NCBI RefSeq assembly: GCF_004135735.1
Contig: NZ_CP012670.1
Span: forward strand, 1,798,001-1,862,000
DNA length: 64,000 bases
Direction: 5' to 3'
DNA from: Sorangium cellulosum
GTDB lineage: Bacteria > Myxococcota_A > Polyangia > Polyangiales > Polyangiaceae
Of the stretch, positions 8,046-16,461 are shown piece by piece (positions within the stretch are counted from its first letter, which is position 1; every line of letters starts with the position of its first letter). The translations under genes were made by a program, and so were the position numbers. Under the pieces are notes generated by a model. That model was not told where the DNA came from and did no database searches. It was given only the letters and a program-made list of their open reading frames with translations.

Positions 8046-8705
8046 TTAGGCAAGACTATTTACGAAGTGGGCGCCAGGGTGCCGGCCTCGGGACCGGTGG
8101 CTCACGGTGATGCCTTCGCGCACGGCGAGGTCAGTCAACATTTTGAGCTTCTTGGATTTTCTCACACTGGCGAGATCGCGCGGGGAAAGCGTCCAGCCAT
8201 CTTCCCCTGGCGGGCCTCCCTGCACGCCCTGCCCACCGAGCTGCCCTCGGCCTCCCCTGCTTCCGGCACCGCCCCTGCCCGTGATGACCCGGGTCTCCCG
8301 CAGCGTCAGCTTGCTGCCCGAATGGGCGAAGATCGCGCCGCCGCCGCCGCCGCCCGACGCGCCGCCCGGCGCCGCGTCGCCGCAGGCGCTCCGTCCGCCC
8401 GGCGCGTCGCCGCCGCCGCCGCCCCCGTGGCCGGGCGCTCCCGTGCCACCCCTGCTGCCAGGCACGCCTTGCCACCCGACCTCGGTGAGGCGTCCACCCT
8501 GGCCGGCTGCGCCGGGCGCGCCCGGCGCGCCGTCTTCCCCACGGCGCCCGTGCTCGCACCCAGCGCCGTCCTTCGGGCCCGCGCCGCCCAGGCCCGCGTT
8601 GCTGGGGTTTACGGCCGGCAGCGGCTTGCCGTGCTCGCGATCGCGGTCTGGATCACCGTTGACGCCGTCTTCCAGTGCGAGCAGCATCCGGAAGACATGA
8701 GGCAC
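8046..8705 (-). pseudogene. Truncated copy of a Gly-rich beta-helix lipoprotein gene
   Basis: The middle of this frame matches the lipoprotein at 10666-12252 segment by segment: GLGGAGPKDGAGC, DGAPGAPGAAGQGGRLTE, GWQGVPGSRGGTGAPG, FAHSGSKLTLRETRV and GGQGVQGGPPGE. It lacks the lipoprotein signal and DUF1565-like N-terminal half. Its C-terminus departs from the family after GGPPGE and runs into unrelated basic sequence. Its apparent 5' end overlaps the start of the plus-strand gene at 8697. This is a decayed third copy of the gene family that fills 10666-13915 and 29976-33195. Confidence 0.7.
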
Positions 8706-9389
8706 GGACTGAGCGGAACGACGCGTGCACTCGTGCTGTGCGGCTGTGCCTGTGCGCTGCTCGTCGTTCCGGCGCCGGCACGGGCTTTCGAGCTCAGCGG
8801 TGGTGTGAGCGTGGGCGGGCTCCAGATCGGGACCGGCCCCAGGCTTGCGCTAAGTCCTTTCGGCGGGCTGCTCTGGCGGTGGGAGAGAGATTTCCTGCTC
8901 GAAGTCCACAACATGTCCAGCGTCGTCCCCGGCGCACGCGCAGGGGTTTACGATCGAACGGCGGCCAGTCTCGTGTATGCCTGGAAGACTGGCAAGGTCA
9001 GCCTCGGGCCGTCCTTCTCGATATACGCGATGCCGGTGTGCGGCATCAAGAGCTGCAACCGCGTGGTGGGGGTTGCTCCGGGCGGTCACGCTCAGACCGA
9101 TTGGTACTTCTCCGAGCCCCTGGGCGTGTCCGTGAGCGCCAACCTGGATTGGGCTGGTGGAAATAGTCGTGTGCTTCATGGCGATCTGGTGGCGATGATC
9201 ACGGCTGGACCTGTCTGGAGATTTGGAGAAGACTTGAAATTAACAGAGTCTTTGCTGTCCTGCTTCTCGGTTTTGTGGGTTGCAACTACGATGTCGGCGA
9301 ATGCTGGCTCCCCGGCGAGGAGACGAGCGGTGCCGGCGGTGGCATCATCAACCCGACAGGGGCCGGGGGCTTCGGGAGTGTGCCGCTGA
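8697..9389 (+). CDS. Putative outer-membrane beta-barrel-like protein
   Basis: 230 codons from ATG 8697. The first 32 residues are a clear Sec signal peptide (basic start, ALVLCGCACALLVV core, PARA cleavage site). The rest has alternating short strands rich in Gly, Trp and Tyr, for example GGLLWRWERDFLLEVHNM and WYFSEPLGVSVSANLDWAG, as in small outer-membrane barrels. The family-like part ends near GPVWRFGEDL (about 9233). The last 50 codons overlap the next gene in another frame and look non-natural, so a frameshift near 9235 or a recent loss of the stop is possible. It probably forms an operon with the two following genes. Function unknown. Confidence 0.6.
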   Translation: MRHGLSGTTRALVLCGCACALLVVPAPARAFELSGGVSVGGLQIGTGPRLALSPFGGLLWRWERDFLLEVHNMSSVVPGARAGVYDRTAASLVYAWKTGKVSLGPSFSIYAMPVCGIKSCNRVVGVAPGGHAQTDWYFSEPLGVSVSANLDWAGGNSRVLHGDLVAMITAGPVWRFGEDLKLTESLLSCFSVLWVATTMSANAGSPARRRAVPAVASSTRQGPGASGVCR

Positions 9390-9790
9390 GGCCACAGGGC
9401 ATCGATGGCGAGTCCTATGATCTATGCGCCTCGCAAACGGTGACGTGCACGGTCACATGGAAGGCCGATTCGAGCGTTTGCCAAGGGCGAGGAAGCGCAG
9501 GGAGCTGCACGACCCTGTACCAGGGCCAGCATACATCGCTCGACGAAGCCGAGGTGCGGTGCGAGTTCGCCAGCGGGGTGAGGACCGGCTCCGGTGCGCA
9601 GTCTTGCAGCTCTTGTGAGTGGGGGACAGGTTCGGCCGGCGACTCTTGTCGGAAAATATGCGAAGAGAGAGCGGAGGCTTGCGAGGCGGACTGTCGCAAA
9701 ATTCCTGTGGAAGACAAGCCATCTCGTCGGAGGTGCTGGGAGAGGTGTAACAATGTCTATGCTGAATGCATCAGGAAGTGCAAGGGTTGA
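9239..9790 (+). CDS. Cys-rich lipoprotein of unknown function
   Basis: The frame opens with a hydrophobic stretch RVFAVLLLGFVGC that reads as a lipoprotein signal, followed by about 170 residues with 18 or so Cys. Cys pairs cluster at the end (CSSCEWG, CRKICEERAEACEADC, CWERCNNVYAEC), giving a C-x3-C helical hairpin look. No ATG, GTG or TTG precedes the signal in frame; ATT 9239 is the nearest unusual start and GTG 9275 would remove the signal, so the start is uncertain and may be affected by a frameshift near 9235. It ends 3 bases before the next gene, so the two are probably co-translated. No family recognised. Confidence 0.55.
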   Translation: MNRVFAVLLLGFVGCNYDVGECWLPGEETSGAGGGIINPTGAGGFGSVPLRPQGIDGESYDLCASQTVTCTVTWKADSSVCQGRGSAGSCTTLYQGQHTSLDEAEVRCEFASGVRTGSGAQSCSSCEWGTGSAGDSCRKICEERAEACEADCRKIPVEDKPSRRRCWERCNNVYAECIRKCKG

Positions 9791-9793
9791 CCG

Positions 9794-10120
9794 ATGAGCG
9801 CGCACCCGGTTCCTGGAGCGCTGGAGCGTACACTCCAAATGACCCTTGCTGGGTCGAACGCCGTCCGCGACATCGTCGTTCGTATCGGGTTACCAGAGCG
9901 CGATCCCGTCCCGGGCGGGGACTTCCGGGTGTTGGTTGAGATCGAGGGATTCGATGCGCCGTATTCTCGCCATTTTCATGGTGTCGACAAACTTCAGGCG
10001 TTGCTCGCCGGGTGCTGGGTTGTGCCGCAAATCTTGGCTGCGCTTGCCCCAGTGGGCGCCAGGATGACATGGCTCGGAGAAGACGACCTCGGGTTCGGGC
10101 GTTCTTCTGCACCTCCCTGA
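9794..10120 (+). CDS. Small DUF6968-like protein
   Basis: 108 residues starting 3 bases after the preceding stop. Visible motifs are VVRIGLPERDPVPGGDFRVLVEIEG, seen in two halves, then a FHGVDKLQALLAG segment and TWLGEDDLGF. I associate this pattern with the DUF6968 group of small cytoplasmic proteins common in myxobacteria, often found in tandem near surface proteins; that name is from memory. No function is known. A second, broken copy follows at 10251. Confidence 0.6.
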   Translation: MSAHPVPGALERTLQMTLAGSNAVRDIVVRIGLPERDPVPGGDFRVLVEIEGFDAPYSRHFHGVDKLQALLAGCWVVPQILAALAPVGARMTWLGEDDLGFGRSSAPP

Positions 10121-10250
10121 AACCCACTTGCCGGAGTCTATTTAAGGAAGAGAGGGTGCCTGCGAGACGGAGTGTTGGTTGTAATGTTGATTGCGATGAT
10201 GAATATGTCTCGCGCCTCACAGAGTGCGATCGAGGCTGCTGGGGGTGCCA

Positions 10251-10535
10251 GTGTTTGAGCTCATTACGACATTCACGCCCGTGGACGGGAGCTCGCCCCG
10301 AACCATCATTCTCCGCATCCGCGATGTCCGCCCCGATCCAGATGGCTTCACGTGGTCCGTCACGGTTGATGTGCTCGGGTTCAAGTAGGATGATAGTGTG
10401 CGCCTGAAACAAGTGGACTGGGCGGCGGCAATCGAGGACGCCGGGCGATTCATCACGAGGATGGTGACGGACAAGGTGGAGCTCGCGGGCGGAGGAACGC
10501 TTGACCCGCCCATTTTTCCTCCGGATACACCTTGA
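10251..10535 (+). pseudogene. Second DUF6968-like gene interrupted by an in-frame TAG
   Basis: From GTG 10251 the frame encodes FELITTFTPVDG, then an IILRIRDVRPDPDGFTW segment and SVTVDVLGFK. It then meets TAG at 10386-10388 and continues in the same frame as DDSVRLKQVDWAAAIEDAG to TGA 10533-10535, ending in GGGTLDPPIFPP. The two halves together match the length and order of the gene at 9794, so the TAG is a nonsense change rather than a gene boundary. GTG 10251 overlaps the end (TGA 10256-10258) of a 24-codon fragment that begins at ATG 10184. A TTG at 10532 overlaps the final stop and opens a 29-codon frame. Neither small frame is convincing. Confidence 0.55.
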
Positions 10536-10665
10536 CCACGCGACGCCTCGCCGCGACCGAACGGCTGGAGTCCTCGTCCGAGCGCGAGGGGAGCGGGGGC
10601 GCAGACCTGAGCAACGCCTAGCCTGGAATCAAGGAGGGAGGGGCGCGGCTGCCGCGCGCGCGGAC

Positions 10666-12252
10666 CTACGGCTCGAAGCGCATCATCTCGGCGGAGAAGC
10701 CGTCGCTGCCCCGGTTCGCCTTGTCGCGCGTCTCGTCGAAGACATCCGCGATGCCGCCCTGGCCAGCTGGACCGATCTCGAACGTCACGCGATCCAGGGT
10801 GAGCTGCTCGTCATCGGCATAGACGATGCCGATCGAGGGCCCGCCGGAGCCCCCGCCGCCGTAGCCGCCCGTGCCGCCCCAGCCGCCGTAGCCGCCTCGG
10901 CAGGCGTGTTCGCCGAGCGTGGGCGATTCCCCCGGCGGGCCTCCCTGCGCGCCCTGTCCGCCCATCCGGCCTTCGCCCCCCTTGCCGCCGTAGCCGCCCT
11001 CGGCCGTGACGACACGGGTCTCTCGGAGGGTCAGCTTGCTGCCCGAGTGGGCGAAGATCCCGATGCTCGCGCCGCCCGCGGCGCCGCCGCGACCGCCCGT
11101 GCCGCCGCAGCCGCCGCCGCCGCCCGAGCCGCCCGACGCGCCGCCCAGCGCCGCGTTGCCGCAGGCGCTCCGGCCGCCCGGCGCACCGCCGCCGCCGCCG
11201 CCCCCCTGGCCGGGCGCTCCCGTGCCGCCCTGGCGGCCGGGCACGCCCACCCACCCGGCCTCGGTGAGGCGTCCACCCTGACCGGCGGCGCCGGGCGCGC
11301 CCGGCGCGCCGTCTCCCCCACGGCGGCCATCCCGGCACGGGGCGCCGTCCTTCGCGCCCGCGCCGCCCAGGCCCGCCTCGCCGGGGGTCGAGGCCGGCAG
11401 CGGCTCGCCGTCCTCGGCATCGCCACCGCGGTCCGGGGCCCCGTCGCCCCCTTTGCCACCCGTCGACACCATGTCACCGCACACGGTCGTCACCGCGGAC
11501 GCGCCGGCCACGGTCGCTGCCGAGCAAGCGTCCCTGCCGATCGCTCCGATCTCCCCGTACGCTGGCTGCGGATCAACGTAGACCGCATCCTGTCCGTTCT
11601 CGCCTGACCCGCCCCTGTCCGCCTCGATCACGCTCCGAAGCACCTCCACGACCGCGCCCGGCTCGAGCCTCAACGCGATGGAATCGAGTCCCTGCCCCAA
11701 TCTCCGCTCCTGCAGCACGTGCATGTCCACGATCGTGGATACGCCGTCGGTGGTCCCCTCGCCGTCGTCCTGCGCTGCCACCACGGTGATCGGGATGGCG
11801 TTGTCCGACGGCGGTAGGAGTATTGCCATGTGGTAGTATTTCCTTTCCTTGGAGTGCTTCCACCATGGCCTGGTCCCGAAGCAATCGTAGCCGCCCAACA
11901 GATCGATGCCGGAGGGCAGCGTGATGGCCTCGAAGTAATTCTCGTTGCAGACGATCACCCGCCCCCGTGCGCGCGGCGCGATCGCGATCGCATGGGCGAG
12001 CGTCTTCACCGGCTCCTCCTTCGTGCCGGGATTGCCGTCGTCCCCCCAGAGCGCCGTCACGAACACCCCGCAGCGGTCTAGCACGCGCCGTGCGGCGAGG
12101 CTCTCGAGACACGCCTCCTCCGAGGGCTCGGCCGAGGGGTCTGCGTCGCAGGTGCCCCCGTCCGCGCACGGTGGGGCGAACGGCTCCGCTCCGCACCCCA
12201 GGGCGGCCGGAGAGGACAGCAGAAGGACCCATGCAGCGGCTGTGATTTTCAT
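10666..12252 (-). CDS. Gly-rich beta-helix lipoprotein, block A copy 1
   Basis: About 528 residues from ATG 12252, which has an AGAGAAG site. Lipoprotein signal with Cys in PAALGC. Residues 55-200 carry the DUF1565-like pattern of a right-handed beta-helix: CGVFVTALWGDDGNPGTK, then TLAHAIAIAPRARGRVIVC and ITLPSGIDLLGGYDC. From about residue 225 to 510 the protein is dominated by GGxGGxG repeats like PE_PGRS proteins, broken by small conserved islands (SKLTLRETRVVTAEGG, QLTLDRVTFEIG). It should be an outer-membrane-anchored extracellular fibre or adhesin, but no activity is known. It is last in the order PEGA gene, copy 2, copy 1, all within 35 bases of each other, and has an equivalent at 29976-31505. 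Confidence 0.75.
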   Translation of the reverse strand: MKITAAAWVLLLSSPAALGCGAEPFAPPCADGGTCDADPSAEPSEEACLESLAARRVLDRCGVFVTALWGDDGNPGTKEEPVKTLAHAIAIAPRARGRVIVCNENYFEAITLPSGIDLLGGYDCFGTRPWWKHSKERKYYHMAILLPPSDNAIPITVVAAQDDGEGTTDGVSTIVDMHVLQERRLGQGLDSIALRLEPGAVVEVLRSVIEADRGGSGENGQDAVYVDPQPAYGEIGAIGRDACSAATVAGASAVTTVCGDMVSTGGKGGDGAPDRGGDAEDGEPLPASTPGEAGLGGAGAKDGAPCRDGRRGGDGAPGAPGAAGQGGRLTEAGWVGVPGRQGGTGAPGQGGGGGGGAPGGRSACGNAALGGASGGSGGGGGCGGTGGRGGAAGGASIGIFAHSGSKLTLRETRVVTAEGGYGGKGGEGRMGGQGAQGGPPGESPTLGEHACRGGYGGWGGTGGYGGGGSGGPSIGIVYADDEQLTLDRVTFEIGPAGQGGIADVFDETRDKANRGSDGFSAEMMRFEP

Positions 12253-12286
12253 GATCTTCTCTCTGCCCATCCCCGTGAGAAATCCC

Positions 12287-13915
12287 TCATCGGGGCGGCA
12301 CAATCAGCTCCGGGAACTCCCAGAGGACGGCGGTCTTGCCGTCCTCCCCATTGGCGTTGTCGTCGCTCGGTTCGCCTCCGCGTCCTCCGGCGCCGGGGGC
12401 GCCCCAACTCCACTCGGCGCTCTCCGTGAGGTGAATGCTGCTGTCTACGAACCCGACGGCGACGGAGACGCCCCCGAGCCCTCCGCCACCATGGCCGCCG
12501 TTGCCGCCGTTGCCGCCGCGCCCACCCTCGCATGCATAGTAGGACTCGGGGGCGATAGCTCCGCGGGGACCCTCTGCGCCCCCCTTGCCACCTTCTTGCC
12601 CCCGCCCTCCGTTGCCGCCGCGCCCCCCTTCGCCGACGAAGATGTCGGTCTTGTCCACCATGACGTGCGCATGCAGCGCGATGATCCCGAAGCTGCCGCC
12701 CCCGTAGCCGCCGCCTCGGCCGCCGCGCCCCCCGCAGCCGCCGCCCCCGCCCGAGCCGCCGGACGGTCCGCCTTGCGGATCCACAGGGCGGCACTTCCCG
12801 TTCTGGCCGACGCCGCCCCCGCCGCCGCCTCCCTGGCCGATCCCCCCGTTCTGGCCGTCCTGTCCCGAGAAGCCCTGCCAGCCGCGCGCGCTGATGCTTC
12901 CGTACCTGAGCCACTCCTCCAATCCCGACCCACCTCCGACCCCGTTCGCGCCGGCCTCCCCAGCGCCGCCCTGCTCGCCGGCCGTGCAGGTCATCGGCCC
13001 GCCCGTTCCCCCTTCGCCGTCCTCCATCGAGCCAGGCTCCGGTGGCACGCCAGTCGCCGGTGCACCTGGCTCGCCGTCGCCGCCCGCAGCGACGTCGCCG
13101 TCGCCGCCCGCGCCGCCGATGGACGTCGTGCCGTCCTCGCACACGGTCACCGCCGGCTGAGCGCCTTCGGTCCAGTCCGCCTGGCATCCCTCCGCGCCCT
13201 TATGGCCACCCGCCCCATCCGGCGCCCGCCACGGCGCGCCCTGGGGAGCGCTCTCCCCGTCCGCCCCATCCGCGCCGTTGCCCGCCAGGATCTCGCTCGA
13301 CACCACGTCCACCGCGGCATCCGCGCGCACGATCATCGCGATCGACGACCCGCTGGGCCGCACCGCATCGGCCGCCACGAGCCGCACGCCGAACACCCTC
13401 GACGTCATGCTCGCCTGGCGCGCCTCCACCGTGAGCGGCACCCGCTCCGGCGCCGGCGCGATCTCGGTGAAGCTCTCGTCGCCGCCCCAGGTCCACGCCT
13501 CGGTGGCGCAGTCCCGGCCGCCCCAGATCGCGACGCCCGACGGCAGCGTGACCGCCTCCTCGAAGTTCTCCGCGCACGCGTACACCCGCCGCGTCCCCCC
13601 GGGCTCCGCGGCCATCTCCACCGCGCGCTGCAACGTCCTGACGGGCGCCTCCCGCGTCCCGTCGTTCGCGTCGTCGCCGCGCCACGCGACGAACACCCCG
13701 CACCCGTCCTCCGCCGGGCTCGTCGCGGGGTCGCCGTCACACGGCGACGCCGGCAGCACGGGCGGCATCTCGCCGGGGAGCGGCTCGCAGCTGTACGTCG
13801 TCGTGCAGTCCACGGGATAAGAGCATCCGGCACCCCCCGCGGCGCTCCCGCAGCCGAGCGCGATCACCGCGATCGAACGCAGCGTTCCTCGACCTCGCCC
13901 CCCGCGCATCCCCAT
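12287..13915 (-). CDS. Gly-rich beta-helix lipoprotein, block A copy 2
   Basis: About 542 residues. ATG 13915 lies 4 bases and ATG 13909 lies 10 bases after a GAGGAGG site; either could be used. The signal ends in Cys (GGAGC). The N-terminal domain carries the shared beta-helix block: CGVFVAWRGDDANDGTR, APVRTLQRAVEMAAE, RRVYACAENFEEAVTLPSGVAIWGG in segments. The C-terminal 350 residues are Gly-rich with conserved islands (GSFGIIALHAHVMVDKTDIFV). It begins 14 bases after the PEGA gene stop and ends 34 bases before the start of copy 1, so it is one transcription unit. It is related to but clearly distinct from copy 1; its counterpart in block B is 31543-33195. Probably a surface lipoprotein; function unknown. 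Confidence 0.75.
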   Translation of the reverse strand: MGMRGGRGRGTLRSIAVIALGCGSAAGGAGCSYPVDCTTTYSCEPLPGEMPPVLPASPCDGDPATSPAEDGCGVFVAWRGDDANDGTREAPVRTLQRAVEMAAEPGGTRRVYACAENFEEAVTLPSGVAIWGGRDCATEAWTWGGDESFTEIAPAPERVPLTVEARQASMTSRVFGVRLVAADAVRPSGSSIAMIVRADAAVDVVSSEILAGNGADGADGESAPQGAPWRAPDGAGGHKGAEGCQADWTEGAQPAVTVCEDGTTSIGGAGGDGDVAAGGDGEPGAPATGVPPEPGSMEDGEGGTGGPMTCTAGEQGGAGEAGANGVGGGSGLEEWLRYGSISARGWQGFSGQDGQNGGIGQGGGGGGGVGQNGKCRPVDPQGGPSGGSGGGGGCGGRGGRGGGYGGGSFGIIALHAHVMVDKTDIFVGEGGRGGNGGRGQEGGKGGAEGPRGAIAPESYYACEGGRGGNGGNGGHGGGGLGGVSVAVGFVDSSIHLTESAEWSWGAPGAGGRGGEPSDDNANGEDGKTAVLWEFPELIVPPR

Positions 13916-13929
13916 CGCGCCTCCTCGCC

Positions 13930-15042
13930 TCACCACACGCCCTGAACGACGAGCCCGGCCTGCGTTCCCGTCGTGCTCGGCGCCACCCGGACGCCTTCAC
14001 GGGCCGGCGTGCCGCCCAGGAGCCACCCCTCCGCGAGGAACGACGCCGCGGTCGCGATCCCGAACACGGCCCCCGTCGCCAGCGCCACGTTGCCGAGCGT
14101 GGCGAGCCGATCCCGCCCGGCCACCTCCTTGCGGATCTCCGCGCACGTCGAGGATGCGTCCGGCCACCAGCACGTCGTCGACGTCCAGCCTCGCCGGCGG
14201 CGCGCCACGTCGCGCTCGGCCAGGTTGCCGTCGATCACATCGGCCCGCAGCAGCAACACCGTGCCGGTCGCCAGCGCCGCCGTTGCCAGCGCCGCGCCGC
14301 CAATCCGCAGCGTCCCCGGCCAGGAAGCCGACGCCGCCGGCGCCCGCGCGGAGGTCGTCGCCGCCTGCGGCTCCGTGACCGCTGTCTTCGCAAGGCCCGC
14401 TGGCGCGTCCTCGCCCGCGCTGCTCTCCGCCGCGCGCGGCAACTGGAGCGTCATCTTCGTCTCCGCTCCCGCCCGCGCGTCCAGCGACTGGAATGCTTCC
14501 CCTCGGCCCCGCGCCAGGGCCCGCACCATGTGCATGCCAGGCTCGAAGAACAGCCTGTACGTCCGCCTGGGCCGGCCGATGGGCGTGCCATCGATGAGCA
14601 CCTCGGCGTCCGGCGGGTCCACCGATAGATAGAGCGTCGCGACGCGCTTCACCGCGTCGGCCAGCCCTTTGCCAAATCGCTTCTGCTGCGCAGGAGAGAG
14701 CGCCTTGCGCCGCTCGAGGCTCCACGCCAGGTGCTCCGCCGCGTCACGGTACTTGCGCAGCGCGAGCTCACAGAGGCCCAGCTCTCCGCCGATCTCAGCG
14801 GCCTCTCTCTCCGTGTCCCATGTCGCGTCGATCGCCTCGAAGGCCGCCTTGTAGGCGGCGTGCGCCTCGGCCCACTGTCCCGATGCCCGAGCTCGCCGCG
14901 CGCGGCGAAGATCGTCCTTTACGGTCGAACCGACGCTTCCTCCGGGTGCCGGATTGCGGTCTTCCGCACGGACCGGTTGCGTCATGCCGATCGTGACGCC
15001 AAGCATCAGGCCTATCCACAGCGATTGCGCCGCGAAACGCAT
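13930..15042 (-). CDS. PEGA-domain envelope protein, block A
   Basis: About 370 residues from ATG 15042. It has a signal peptide (about 26 residues, ending PVRAED). Helical tetratricopeptide-like segments follow at residues 40-130 (ASGQWAEAHAAYKAAFEAI, GELGLCELALRKYRDAAEH). A PEGA domain lies near residues 140-190 (TLYLSVDPPDAEVLIDGTPIG), then an Ala/Pro linker and two hydrophobic helices flanking a Cys-containing loop. PEGA domains are surface or periplasmic carbohydrate- or protein-binding folds. It is the first gene of the lipoprotein operon and is divergent from the sigma factor gene at 15284, leaving a 240-base shared control region. Its N-terminal two thirds are nearly identical to 33211-34323, while the C-termini differ. 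Confidence 0.75.
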   Translation of the reverse strand: MRFAAQSLWIGLMLGVTIGMTQPVRAEDRNPAPGGSVGSTVKDDLRRARRARASGQWAEAHAAYKAAFEAIDATWDTEREAAEIGGELGLCELALRKYRDAAEHLAWSLERRKALSPAQQKRFGKGLADAVKRVATLYLSVDPPDAEVLIDGTPIGRPRRTYRLFFEPGMHMVRALARGRGEAFQSLDARAGAETKMTLQLPRAAESSAGEDAPAGLAKTAVTEPQAATTSARAPAASASWPGTLRIGGAALATAALATGTVLLLRADVIDGNLAERDVARRRRGWTSTTCWWPDASSTCAEIRKEVAGRDRLATLGNVALATGAVFGIATAASFLAEGWLLGGTPAREGVRVAPSTTGTQAGLVVQGVW

Positions 15043-15283
15043 GCATGGACCGTACTTGCGCCCGCCACACGGCGTCAACCGCGATGAAAAGCGTCACAAA
15101 GCGAACGGTTGGATGACAAAATCTCGCCCGACGGCGGAATGCAGCCGTCGGTTCGCCGCTGCGCGGGCCGCCACGCCCCACGTCGTCCACCACCTCACCG
15201 CCGGCGGTGTGGTTTGTCGTCGCGGGCGGTGCGGTCCTGCATTTTCTTGAAGCACTCCCGCCGGCTCAGGTGTTCTACCGGTC

Positions 15284-16342
15284 ATGGGCGAGCCCGCCAG
15301 CACTCCCGCCGGCTTCGAGTTCTTCCGGCGCCTCGCGAGGCGCTTTGGTGTCCCTGCGCGACACGCAGAGGACATCGCGCAGGAGGCCTTGCTGCGGGGA
15401 CTCGAAGCGGATCGGCGGGTCGATCTCGGGGAGGCCCGGGCGTCGTACGGCGCCACCATCGTCCTGAATCAGGCGCGGAACCACGTCCGGAACGCACGCC
15501 GCCGGGGGGAGGTCCTGACGCCGTTCGACGCGCACGAGCTTCAGGCGGAGTGTCCGAGTCCGGAAGAGCTGGTCCGCAGGCAGCAGCGGGAGGCGCTCAT
15601 CCGCAACCTGATCAACCAGGTTGACCCCAAGTACCGCGACGTTTTGATCAAGCACGAGCTGGAGGAGATGTCGCTCGCCGAGATCGCCTCCGAGCTGGGG
15701 CTCAAGCCGAAGACGGTGAGGACGCAGTACCGCCGAGCGCGCCAACACCTGGACGCGGCCATGGAACGCTGGAAGGCGCGGCAACGCTCGCGCGGGTGGG
15801 ACGACGCGGCATGCGTCCCCTTCGCCATCGATCTGGGCGGCCGCGAGGGCTGGGCGAGCAAGTTAGGCCGCCTGGGCATCAAGATCCTGATTCAGGCAGC
15901 GGTCGTCGTCCTGACCGGCGCCGTCGTCGCGGCGTTGCCGGGCTCGTTCAGCCCGGAATCGTGGTTGCGGCCGGCGGCGGTGCACGCACCTGCGGCGCGG
16001 GAGATCGCACGGCCGCCGGCCCAACGCCCGATGCGGGCGACGGCCGCCCACGAGATCGCGCAGCCGGCGCAGGACGGCGGCGCACGCGCGGAGGCCGCAA
16101 GGAGCCGCGTGCCAGCGTCGGCGGGCGCGCCGGCTCGTCGTACCTTGTTCTCCGTCGGCGCCGCGCTCCCAGCCGTCAGCGAGCACGAGTGGAGCCTCAT
16201 CGACCAGGCCCGAAGGGCCATCGAGGCCCATAGCGCGGTCGCAGATGCCGAGGCGCGGCAGTTGCTTGAGACGCATGCGCGGGAATTCCCGCAAGGGCAG
16301 CTCGCCGCGGAGCGTGAAGCGCTCCTGGCACAAATCCGCTGA
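15284..16342 (+). CDS. ECF-type RNA polymerase sigma factor with a C-terminal membrane segment
   Basis: 352 residues. Residues 1-165 are a sigma-70 family protein: region 2 around RHAEDIAQEALLRGLEA, and region 4 with a helix-turn-helix at EEMSLAEIASELGLKPKTVRTQYRRARQHL. After this comes a hydrophobic helix (about residues 197-217, IKILIQAAVVVLTGAVVAAL), an Ala/Pro-rich stretch and a helical C-terminus (SLIDQARRAIEAHSAVADAEAR). Normal ECF sigmas are about 190 residues, so the membrane anchor and periplasmic tail may act as a built-in anti-sigma. It is divergent from the PEGA-lipoprotein operon and probably controls it. The start ATG 15284 has weak upstream signals. Block B keeps only the first 21 codons (36046-36108). 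Confidence 0.8.
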   Translation: MGEPASTPAGFEFFRRLARRFGVPARHAEDIAQEALLRGLEADRRVDLGEARASYGATIVLNQARNHVRNARRRGEVLTPFDAHELQAECPSPEELVRRQQREALIRNLINQVDPKYRDVLIKHELEEMSLAEIASELGLKPKTVRTQYRRARQHLDAAMERWKARQRSRGWDDAACVPFAIDLGGREGWASKLGRLGIKILIQAAVVVLTGAVVAALPGSFSPESWLRPAAVHAPAAREIARPPAQRPMRATAAHEIAQPAQDGGARAEAARSRVPASAGAPARRTLFSVGAALPAVSEHEWSLIDQARRAIEAHSAVADAEARQLLETHAREFPQGQLAAEREALLAQIR

Positions 16343-16461
16343 AGCAGCGGCTGACCGTCGGTAGCGAACAGGCGGCGACGTCGGTGATGTCTTCGGACAG
16401 CACAAGGCCGAGATCCGCCTTGCGTCGAACAACAACGTTCACGACCAGGAGGCGAATTCCT

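Noticed and set aside
10184..10258. 24-codon frame ending just inside the DUF6968-like pseudogene
   Set aside because: Too short to support; it may be the tail of a further lost copy.
10251..10535. Pyrrolysine or selenocysteine recoding at the in-frame TAG (10386) and the TGA (39920)
   Set aside because: No recoding element or matching enzyme is seen, the two stops differ, and the host genes are of accessory type, so simple decay is more likely.
10501..13945. Plus-strand frames opposite the Gly-rich lipoproteins, rich in Ala and Pro
   Set aside because: They mirror GGC/GCC-rich codons of the true genes and carry no domain.
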